A DNA stretch of 13,849 bases from an uncultured Massilia sp. GTDB lineage: Bacteria > Pseudomonadota > Gammaproteobacteria > Burkholderiales > Burkholderiaceae. Every line of letters begins with the position of its first letter. The stretch's first letter is position 1. The notes below the pieces were generated by a model. It did not search any database, was not told where the DNA came from, and saw only the letters and a program-made list of their open reading frames with translations. Location: positions 1-13,849 of the forward strand of contig CAMPHU010000118.1 in NCBI GenBank assembly GCA_946886065.1, read 5' to 3'. Both the position numbers and the translations under genes were made by a program. Shown piece by piece: positions 6,087-13,849 of this stretch.

Positions 6087-6140
6087 CACCGCCGGCTGCA
6101 TTCATGTCCGCGCCCGGCGCCCGTTTCCCCGGCTTCGGAA

Positions 6141-6202
6141 GTTGCTTATTGCTGCTTAGCAACGCCGAGCAAGGGGCTCCCCAAGGGGGCGGCAGGGGGG
6201 GG
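6141..6202. other. Hairpin and G8 tract in the UPF0114/sensor intergenic region
   Basis: The 250-bp region between the divergent genes (6042-6291) holds an imperfect hairpin GTTGCT...AGCAAC (6141-6163), a short GGGGCTCCCC palindrome, and a run of eight G at 6195-6202 that follows another run of five G (6185-6189). A TATACT box at 6257-6262 is a possible -10 for the + strand gene, without a good -35. Nothing else is recognisable here. Confidence 0.35.
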
Positions 6203-6291
6203 CACGGCCGCACGATAGCGATTTGCAAACAAATCATCCTTCCAAAGCGGGAGCGCTATACTGGCTGTCACCTTCACGCAATCGACTGGCC

Positions 6292-9200
6292 ATGGCCTCC
6301 TCGACCTCGCAGCGGATCGCGGCCATTGTGATGTTGGCAGCGGAATACTACCTGCTCGGGTGGTTGGCGCTGCTGTCGGCGGTTCCGCCCAGCTACGCGG
6401 CGTCGGTCTGGCCGTCCGCGGGGATCGCGCTTGTCGGTCTGCTGCATTTCGGCGACCGCGCCTGGCCGGGCGTCCTCCTCGGTTCTTTCCTCCTCAGCCT
6501 GCAAGTCACCGTGGGCACCACCGGCGACCTGGGGGCCGCGGCCATTGCCGCGTCCGGCATCGCGGCCGGCGCCACTGCCCAGGCGCTCGCGGGGGCGGCC
6601 CTGGTGCGCCGCTGCAGCCTGGCGGCCGGGACGGCGGGGCTGGGACGCATCGCGGCCATGCTCGCGCTCGCCGGCCCCGTGGCCTGCCTGATCGCCGCCT
6701 CGGCCGGCATCGGCACCTTGTGGCTGACCGGCGTGCTGGCACGCGGCGACGCCGGCTTCAACTGGTTCACCTGGTGGGTGGCGGACAGCATCGGCGTGCT
6801 GATCGGGCTGCCCCTGTACCTGCTCTGGACCGCCGACCCGCGTTCCATCACGCGGCGCAGCCGCGTGCTGGCGACCCTGCCGATGCTGGTGCTGCTGGCC
6901 GTGATCTCGCTGCTGTTCACACGCACCAGCGCGCTCGAGCGCGAGCAGGCCCAGGCGGAGTTCACCCGGCGCAGCGAACTGATCGCGAACAACCTCGAGC
7001 AAAAACTCACCGAATACACCGAGGCCTTGCACGCGGTGGCCGGCTTCCTCACGCTCAGCGAGGCGCCGCTCGACCGCGGCGCCTTCCGCCGCCTGGTCGG
7101 CGACCTGCTCAGGCGCCACCCGAACCTGCACGCCATTTCCTGGATTCCGCGCATCACGGCCGCCCAGCGCGCGGACTACGAAGCGGCCATGCGCGCGCAA
7201 GGCTACGCGCCGGACGGCATCCGGGTGCTCGGCGCGCAGGGCGCCCTGGCGCCGGCGGACTGGCGCGCCGAGTACACCCCGGTCACCTTCATGGAGCCGG
7301 TCCGCAACAGCGTCCTCGGTTTCGACCTGTCCTCCGACCCGGAGCGGCTGGCAGCCCTGCAACAGGCGCGCGACAGCGGACGCGCGACGGCCAGCGTCAG
7401 CGTCGGCCTGGTGGACCTGGCAAGCGAGCGCAGCGGCGTGCTGATCCTGGCGCCGGCCTACCTGGCCGGCGAGCCGCTGGCGACGGTGGAGGAGCGCCGC
7501 GCCGCGCTGCGCGGCTATGTGTGCGCGGTGCTGCGGGTCGAAGTGATGATGGGCGACCTGTTGCGCGGCATGGACATGACGGGCATCCGCATCCGCCTGA
7601 CCGACCTCGGCACGCCCGGCGGCCGCTTGCTGGTGGAGGCGCCGCGCCCCTCCGCGGACGCGGCGTCCAGCTACACCCGGCATGCCGCGGAGCGCGTCGG
7701 CATGGTCCACCGCGTCACCATCGCCGTGGGCGGCCGGCCCTGGGAATTCACCTTCACCCTCGACAGCAACAATCCTCTGCCTTACCGCTCGCCGATGGCA
7801 TGGAGCGCGCGGGTGGTGGCGCTGATGTTCACCGGGCTGCTCAGCACCTTCCTGCTGGTGATGGTCGGGCGCACCGTCACCATCGAACGGCAGGTGCGCG
7901 AGCGCACCGCCGAGCTACGCGACAGCAACGCCGCCCTGACAGCCTCGAACGCCGGCCTGGAGCGCAGCGAGCAGGCCCTGCGCCAGAGCGAGGAAGAGGC
8001 CCGCAGTGTCCTGGAGACCGCGCGCGACGCCTATATCGCGATGGATGTGAACGGCACGGTGGTCGCCTGGAACCGCGAGGCGGAGGCGACCCTCGGCTGG
8101 CCGCGCGGCGAAGCGGCCGGCCGCAACCTGCCGGAGCTGCTGCTGCCGGCGCGCGCCCACCGGCCGCGCGCCGGCCGCCTGATCCGCCAGCTGGCGAGCG
8201 GGCGCACGCGCTTCCTCAACCGCCGCATCGAAACCATGGTGCGCCACCGCGATGGCCGGCAGCTGCCGGTGGAGCTCACGGTCTGGACCACCGGCCACGG
8301 GCAGGAGCGGCGCTTCCACGCCTTTCTGCACGACATCAGCAGCCGGCGCGCGGCAATGCGGCGCCTGGCCGCGCAGGAAGCGGCGGCGGCCGCGCTGGTC
8401 GAATCCGCCAACCTGGCCGAGGCCGGGCCGAAGGTGCTGCAGGCCATTTGCGGCGCCATCGGCTGGTGCGTGGGCGCGATCTGGATGCTCGATACCGAGC
8501 GCGAGGACCTGCATTGCTGCGAGTTCTGGAGCCGCGAGCACGAAACGGCGGCCTTCGAACAAGTCTCCCGGGTGCGCCGCATGGGCCGCGGCGAAGGGCT
8601 GCCCGGGCGGGTCTGGAACAGCCGCCAGCCCGAGTGGATCACCGACATCGCGACCGACGGCGGCTTCCCGCGCGTGCGCGAGGCCCTCGGCGCCGACCTG
8701 CACGCGGCCTTCGCCTTTCCGGTGACGGCGGGCGGCGAGCTGCTGGGCGTGGTCGAATTCTTCTCGCGCAGCGTCGTCGCGCCGGACGAGGGGCTGCTCA
8801 AGATGATGGAGACCGTCGGCAGCCTGCTCGGCCAGTTCGTGGCGCGGCGCCGTGCGGAAGCGGCGCTGTTCGAAGAGAAGGAACGGGCCCAGGTCACGCT
8901 CAACTCGATCGGCGACGGGGTGGTCGTCACCGACACCAAGGGGGGCGTCACCTGGCTCAACCCGGCCGCCGAAGCCCTGACCGGGTGGAGCCTGGCGCAG
9001 GCCGAAGGGCAGCAGGTGCCCGACGTGCTCCGGCTGGTGTCCCATTCCGACGGCGCGCCGCTGCCTTGTCCGCTGACCCTGGCGATCCAGGCCAACCGGC
9101 GGGTCGGCCTGAGCATCGACACCGAACTGGTGCGGCGCGACGGCGCGCGCCGCGCGGTGGAGGATGCCGCCGCGCCAGTGCACGACCGGGCAGGGCAGGT

Positions 9201-10569
9201 GGTTGGCGGCGTGGTGGTGTTCCACGACGTCAGCGAAGCGCGGGCGATGCACATGAAGATGTCGCACCTGACGCGCCACGACCACCTGACCGGCCTGCCC
9301 AACCGGGCCCTGCTGCACGAGCGCCTGGCGCACGCCATCGGGCAGGCGCGCGACCGCCATGGCGAGCTGGCCTTGCTGTACGTGGACCTCGACGGTTTCA
9401 AGCACATCAACGATTCGCTCGGCCACGAGGTCGGCGACCTGCTGCTGCAGGAAGTCACGCAGCGCCTGCTGGACAGCGTGCGCTCGGTCGACACGGTCAG
9501 CCGCCAGGGCGGCGACGAATTCACGGTGCTGCAGCCGGAAATCCGCAGCAGCAGCGACGCGGTGCGCGTGGCCGAGCACATCCTGCAGGCGGTGGGACAG
9601 CCTTTCCACATCGGGGACGCGGAACTGAACCTGACCGCCAGCGTCGGCATCGCCCTGTATCCGGCCGACGGCGGCGAAGCCGGCGTGCTGCTCAAGCATG
9701 CCGACGCCGCCATGCACCGGGCCAAGCTGAGCGGGCGCAATCACTATCACTTCTTCACCCGCGAGATCAGCGAGCGCGCCGACCGCCGCCTGGCGATCGA
9801 GAGCGCGCTGCACCAGGCGCTGCGCAACGGCGAACTGGTGCTGCATTACCAGCCCAAGGTAGCCCCTGCCACCTCCGCGCTGACCGGCATGGAAGCCCTG
9901 GTGCGCTGGCAGCAGCCGGGCGGCCGCCTGGTGATGCCGGGCGAGTTCATCGAGGTGGCGGAGGACTGCGGCCTGATCGGCCGCATCGACCGCTGGGTGC
10001 TGGAAACCGCCTGCCGCCAGAACCGCGCCTGGCAGGACGCCGGCCTGCCGGCGGTGCCGGTGGCCGTCAACCTGTCGGCGGCGAACGCCCAGATCGAACA
10101 GTTCCCGGCCTTCCTGGCGGGCGTACTGCGGCGCACCGGGCTGGCGCCGTCCTTCCTGCAGATCGAGCTGACCGAAAGCCAGATGCTGCACGATACCGAG
10201 CTGTTCGAAGCCCTGATCCGCGGCATCAACGCGCTGGGCGTCAAGGTGGCGATCGACGACTTCGGCACCGGTTATTCGAGCCTGGGCTACCTGCAGCGAT
10301 TTCCCTTCGATGCGCTCAAGATCGACCAGTCCTTCGTGCGCGCGCTGAAGGAGAGCAGCACCGAGTCGGCCATCGTCGACGCGATCACGCGGCTGGCGCG
10401 CGCCTTCAATTTCTCGGTGGTGGCCGAAGGCGTGGAGACCCGGGAGCAGGCGCGCATTCTCCAGGGCTATGGCTGCGACGAGATGCAGGGTTATCTGTAC
10501 AGCCGACCTGTGCCGGCCGACCAGCTCGAAGCAATGTTGCGCCGGGACATGGCGGCGGCGCGATCGTAG
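6292..10569 (+). CDS. Membrane sensor MASE1-CHASE-PAS-GAF-PAS-GGDEF-EAL, bifunctional cyclic-di-GMP enzyme (about 1425 aa)
   Basis: Makes and/or degrades cyclic-di-GMP in response to membrane or periplasmic and cytoplasmic cues. Order (approximate residues): MASE1 membrane array (10-220, with VWPSAGIALVGLL), periplasmic CHASE (240-410), membrane segment (502-530), PAS (573-683), GAF (702-853), PAS (867-983), GGDEF (992-1160), EAL (1167-1413). The cyclase site is intact (GGDEF 1073-1077), with an RxxD inhibitory site RSVD (1064-1067) five residues before it. The phosphodiesterase motifs are intact: EAL at 1201-1203, TESQM, DDFGTGYSSL (Asp1322-Asp1323), VVAEGVET and GYLYSRP. Both activities are therefore possible; which dominates cannot be read. 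I chose ATG 6292 over an upstream TTG at 6223 because MASE1 begins right after it; neither has a clear ribosome binding site. Ligands of CHASE, PAS and GAF are unknown. Confidence 0.93.
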   Translation: MASSTSQRIAAIVMLAAEYYLLGWLALLSAVPPSYAASVWPSAGIALVGLLHFGDRAWPGVLLGSFLLSLQVTVGTTGDLGAAAIAASGIAAGATAQALAGAALVRRCSLAAGTAGLGRIAAMLALAGPVACLIAASAGIGTLWLTGVLARGDAGFNWFTWWVADSIGVLIGLPLYLLWTADPRSITRRSRVLATLPMLVLLAVISLLFTRTSALEREQAQAEFTRRSELIANNLEQKLTEYTEALHAVAGFLTLSEAPLDRGAFRRLVGDLLRRHPNLHAISWIPRITAAQRADYEAAMRAQGYAPDGIRVLGAQGALAPADWRAEYTPVTFMEPVRNSVLGFDLSSDPERLAALQQARDSGRATASVSVGLVDLASERSGVLILAPAYLAGEPLATVEERRAALRGYVCAVLRVEVMMGDLLRGMDMTGIRIRLTDLGTPGGRLLVEAPRPSADAASSYTRHAAERVGMVHRVTIAVGGRPWEFTFTLDSNNPLPYRSPMAWSARVVALMFTGLLSTFLLVMVGRTVTIERQVRERTAELRDSNAALTASNAGLERSEQALRQSEEEARSVLETARDAYIAMDVNGTVVAWNREAEATLGWPRGEAAGRNLPELLLPARAHRPRAGRLIRQLASGRTRFLNRRIETMVRHRDGRQLPVELTVWTTGHGQERRFHAFLHDISSRRAAMRRLAAQEAAAAALVESANLAEAGPKVLQAICGAIGWCVGAIWMLDTEREDLHCCEFWSREHETAAFEQVSRVRRMGRGEGLPGRVWNSRQPEWITDIATDGGFPRVREALGADLHAAFAFPVTAGGELLGVVEFFSRSVVAPDEGLLKMMETVGSLLGQFVARRRAEAALFEEKERAQVTLNSIGDGVVVTDTKGGVTWLNPAAEALTGWSLAQAEGQQVPDVLRLVSHSDGAPLPCPLTLAIQANRRVGLSIDTELVRRDGARRAVEDAAAPVHDRAGQVVGGVVVFHDVSEARAMHMKMSHLTRHDHLTGLPNRALLHERLAHAIGQARDRHGELALLYVDLDGFKHINDSLGHEVGDLLLQEVTQRLLDSVRSVDTVSRQGGDEFTVLQPEIRSSSDAVRVAEHILQAVGQPFHIGDAELNLTASVGIALYPADGGEAGVLLKHADAAMHRAKLSGRNHYHFFTREISERADRRLAIESALHQALRNGELVLHYQPKVAPATSALTGMEALVRWQQPGGRLVMPGEFIEVAEDCGLIGRIDRWVLETACRQNRAWQDAGLPAVPVAVNLSAANAQIEQFPAFLAGVLRRTGLAPSFLQIELTESQMLHDTELFEALIRGINALGVKVAIDDFGTGYSSLGYLQRFPFDALKIDQSFVRALKESSTESAIVDAITRLARAFNFSVVAEGVETREQARILQGYGCDEMQGYLYSRPVPADQLEAMLRRDMAAARS

Positions 10570-10705
10570 GACGTGTTTTGCCGGTTCCTGAGCTCCTTGC
10601 AGGCGGCGTTGGTAGAATGACAGTGGGCGAAGGCCCTGTAAGGGCTCAGTAAGCGAGCACCCCTAAGGTGTCTGATAAAACTTACTACTAACTATGGAGA
10701 CTGGA
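10570..10705 (+). promoter_or_regulatory. acs leader and promoter region
   Basis: The 136-bp gap before acs holds TAGAAT at 10613-10618, a possible -10 box without a matching -35, and a second candidate GATAAA at 10674-10679. A small hairpin GGCCCT-GTA-AGGGCT (10632-10646) and a weaker CACC/GGTG hairpin (10658-10670) lie between. The gap also contains an upstream in-frame ATG (10694); GGAG at 10696-10699 with 6-nt spacing points to ATG 10706 instead. No terminator for the sensor gene is visible, so read-through into acs is possible. Confidence 0.4.
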
Positions 10706-12703
<1,998 letters not shown>

Positions 12704-12730
12704 GCTTCATCCGCTGCATGCAGTAGAAAC

Positions 12731-12769
12731 AATGCCCGCTCCCTCGCAAGAGGGGCGGGCATTTTATTG
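12731..12769 (+). terminator. Rho-independent terminator of acs
   Basis: AATGCCCGC (one bulged T) CCCTC pairs with GAGGGGCGGGCATT across a GCAA tetraloop, followed by TTTATTGT. The stem is about 14 bp and begins 27 bp after the acs stop codon. Confidence 0.93.
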
Positions 12770-12845
12770 TGTACTCGCTTGCGCGCAAACCCAGGTTCAG
12801 CCTCCGCTCGAACGCCGAGGATGAGCTTGCCACAACCTTTAAAAC

Positions 12846-12876
12846 CGTCCTTCCGGCGAAGTCCGGAACCCAAGTT
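12846..12876 (+). repeat. Third, diverged REP-like copy
   Basis: A 31-bp element starting CGTC and ending CCAAGTT aligns with the two copies at 2840-2950, and the AAACCGTC entry is shared with the copy at 2920. The stem bases changed together: TTCCGG now pairs with CCGGAA where the other copies have TTCCCGC with GCGGGAA. It is a single unpaired element in the 12770-12915 gap, just past the 3' end of the VOC gene. Nothing else is recognisable in that gap. Confidence 0.65.
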
Positions 12877-12915
12877 CCTTAAATCGGCCGTAACGCCAGC
12901 AGTACCGCGCAACGC

Positions 12916-13281
12916 TCAAGACGACGACAGCACGAAAGTATTCCCCTCCGAATCCCTGAACTTCGCAAACGATCCCCACGGCTGCGAGGTCGGCGGCTCC
13001 AGAAACTCCACCCCTCGCTGGCTCAGCTGCCGATACGTCGCCTCCACGTTATCGCAGGCAAACGCCCCATTGAAGAAGGTCCCGATCCGGTCCTCCTGCC
13101 CATCCATCGTGAACAGCACCACCCGCGTACCCGAGTTCGCAATGCGCAGCTCGATCCAGCGCTTGCCCGGCCCCATCGGCTGGTCGGTCGCAATATCGAA
13201 GCCGAGCTTATCGGTATAGAAGGCGAGGGCGCGCTCCTGGTCTGCCACCGGGATGCTGACGAATTTCAGTTGAGTAATCAT
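12916..13281 (-). CDS. VOC (glyoxalase/bleomycin-resistance fold) family protein, 121 aa
   Basis: A single-unit vicinal-oxygen-chelate protein with two beta-alpha-beta-beta-beta modules. The first is MITQLKFVSIPVADQERALAF (begins at residue 1) leading to RWIELRIANSGTRVVLFT. The second runs from CDNVEATYRQLSQRGVEF through WGSFAKFRDSEGNTFVLSS. It belongs to the common small proteins annotated as glyoxalase superfamily. The usual metal ligands are not obvious: there is no His in the first strand, and the last motif is GNTFVL rather than GNxxEL. It may therefore bind a ligand without acting as a metal-dependent lyase. The substrate is unknown. I chose ATG 13281, where the fold begins; an in-frame ATG at 13314 would add 11 residues of no family likeness. 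It is divergent from the helix-turn-helix gene, with an 81-bp shared control region. Confidence 0.88.
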   Translation of the reverse strand: MITQLKFVSIPVADQERALAFYTDKLGFDIATDQPMGPGKRWIELRIANSGTRVVLFTMDGQEDRIGTFFNGAFACDNVEATYRQLSQRGVEFLEPPTSQPWGSFAKFRDSEGNTFVLSSS

Positions 13282-13341
13282 GAGAAGGCCTGCCGTGGTT
13301 GCGAGATGCACCATTATCGTGGCACCATCCCTGGCTGTGTG

Positions 13342-13360
13342 ATTTTAAAAACTATAGTAT
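13342..13360. promoter_or_regulatory. A/T-rich palindromic control region between VOC and HTH genes
   Basis: ATTTTAAAAACTATAGTAT holds the 8-bp palindrome ACTATAGT (13351-13358), which gives a TATAGT -10-like box on both strands. On the + strand it ends only 4 bp before ATG 13363, implying a leaderless or nearly leaderless message. On the - strand it would give a leader of about 60 nt for the VOC gene. No good -35 box is seen for either. It could also be an operator for the small HTH protein. Confidence 0.35.
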
Positions 13361-13362
13361 CC

Positions 13363-13689
13363 ATGACTACCCGCCAGTCCGAGATGGACGCCTATGTGTT
13401 CGACGTCCTGATGCCCGACCTGGTCGGCCACGACCGCCGCCCGGCGGCTTTCGTCGTCTACCTCTACCTGTTGCACAGTGCACATGCGCTCGGCCGCGAC
13501 CAGGTACCGGCCAGCCTGCAGACGATTGCTGTGAAAACCGGCCTGTCGAAATCCGCCGTCCAGGTGGCCCTGCGCCACCTGAAACGGCGCGGATTGATCG
13601 GCGAAGAGGAGGTCGGCACCCAGGTCAACCCGGTCCGCCACGTCCTGCGTCCCTGGCGCCGGCGCTGGCAAGTTGCGCCTGGCGCGTGA
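13363..13689 (+). CDS. Small winged-helix/HTH DNA-binding protein (108 aa)
   Basis: Probably a transcription regulator. The helix-turn-helix is clear at about 51-80: SLQTIAVKTGLSKSAVQVAL, then RHLKRRGLIG, with a basic recognition region and a wing-like hairpin after it (EEEVGTQVNPVRHVL). The N-terminal half (VFDVLMPDLVGHDRRPAAFVVYLYLLHSAHAL) is helical and could be a dimer or wing scaffold, as in MarR-like or replication-initiator-like winged helices. The tail is basic (RPWRRRWQ). I start at ATG 13363; the open frame reaches further back through non-coding sequence. ATG 13384 is the alternative, since there is no ribosome binding site before 13363. Targets are unknown; autoregulation or control of the divergent VOC gene is inference. 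Confidence 0.75.
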   Translation: MTTRQSEMDAYVFDVLMPDLVGHDRRPAAFVVYLYLLHSAHALGRDQVPASLQTIAVKTGLSKSAVQVALRHLKRRGLIGEEEVGTQVNPVRHVLRPWRRRWQVAPGA

Positions 13690-13695
13690 CAGGCC

Positions 13696-13723
13696 TTGTA
13701 GAGCTGGAAATCCTTGCTATAAT
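13696..13723 (+). promoter_or_regulatory. Sigma-70 promoter of tRNA-Ser
   Basis: TTGTAG (13696-13701) and a perfect TATAAT (13718-13723) are separated by 16 bp. The G/C-rich discriminator AGGCGGC that follows is typical of stable-RNA promoters under stringent control. The -35 box starts 7 bp after the HTH stop codon. Confidence 0.85.
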
Positions 13724-13730
13724 AGGCGGC

Positions 13731-13749
13731 TTCGTGGGATACCCACGAA
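13731..13749 (+). other. Leader hairpin of the tRNA-Ser precursor
   Basis: TTCGTGGG and CCCACGAA form a perfect 8-bp stem with a 3-nt ATA loop. It starts at the predicted first transcribed base (about 13730) and leaves 9 nt before the mature tRNA. It matches in position the hairpin in front of tRNA-His. Confidence 0.7.
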
Positions 13750-13758
13750 ACCCCATCA

Positions 13759-13849
13759 GGAGAGATGGATGAGTGGTTTAAGTCGCACGCCTGGAAAGCG
13801 TGTATAGGTTCATAGCCTATCGGGGGTTCGAATCCCCCTCTCTCCGCCA
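13759..13849 (+). tRNA. tRNA-Ser (anticodon GGA)
   Basis: A 91-nt class II tRNA with a long variable arm. The acceptor GGAGAGA pairs with TCTCTCC, the anticodon stem CACGC/GCGTG encloses CTGGAAA with anticodon GGA, and the variable arm ATAGGTTCATAGCCTAT forms its own stem. The T arm is GGGGGTTCGAATCCCCC, the discriminator is G, and CCA is encoded. The CCA ends exactly at the last base of the window. Confidence 0.97.

Noticed and set aside
6360..10652. A 1430-codon open frame overlapping the whole sensor gene in another forward frame
   Set aside because: Composition is Arg/Ala/Gly/Pro-rich with no domains. It is the usual shadow of a high-GC gene, while the overlapped frame carries seven recognisable domains.
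10632..10670. A riboswitch in the acs leader
   Set aside because: Only two short hairpins are present, with no conserved aptamer I can recognise. I noted them only as leader features.
13759..13849. tRNA-Ser as a second attachment site
   Set aside because: No integrase or repeat of the tRNA end is next to it on the visible side, and the window ends at the CCA, so nothing can be said.

Overview
The window reads as a high-GC betaproteobacterial chromosome, most likely Oxalobacteraceae (Massilia/Telluria-like). The grounds are the codon bias, the gene order UPF0114 - class I fumarase - glutamate racemase, and the close fit of the acetyl-CoA synthetase to that group. The taxon is an inference; no rRNA is present.

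Positions 1-2650 are the right end of an integrative element (prophage remnant or small island). On the + strand there is the tail of an unidentified gene, a 60-aa ORF, a DUF4224-type small protein and a tyrosine recombinase. These are joined by stop/start overlaps or near-overlaps, as in one translationally coupled operon. A more A/T-rich unknown gene lies convergent to the integrase (1686-2498, - strand). A tRNA-His(GUG) gene follows at 2648-2723 (- strand); its 3' end faces the element and is the probable attachment site. A terminator and a 13-bp direct repeat with 21-bp period lie just outside the tRNA 3' end.

Positions 2724-6041 are core chromosome on the - strand: the tRNA-His promoter and leader hairpin, an inverted REP pair (REPIN-like), then murI, class I fumarase and a UPF0114 membrane protein, read in the order UPF0114 > fumarase > murI. 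A 9-bp-stem hairpin separates fumarase from murI.

Positions 6042-12769 are on the + strand. A very large membrane sensor (MASE1-CHASE-PAS-GAF-PAS-GGDEF-EAL, about 1425 aa) has both cyclic-di-GMP synthesis and degradation motifs intact. It is followed by acs, with its own leader and a strong rho-independent terminator. Fumarase and Acs both feed central acetate/TCA metabolism but are not in one transcription unit.

Positions 12770-13849 hold a third, diverged REP copy, a VOC (glyoxalase-fold) protein on the - strand, a divergent small helix-turn-helix protein, and a tRNA-Ser(GGA) that ends exactly at the last base of the window.

Most of the window is ordinary. The parts that deserve attention are the unknown gene in the integrase/tRNA-His pocket, the perfect hairpins placed at the predicted 5' ends of both pre-tRNAs, and the REP family with compensatory stem changes. 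I do not see evidence for a complete new multi-gene system.
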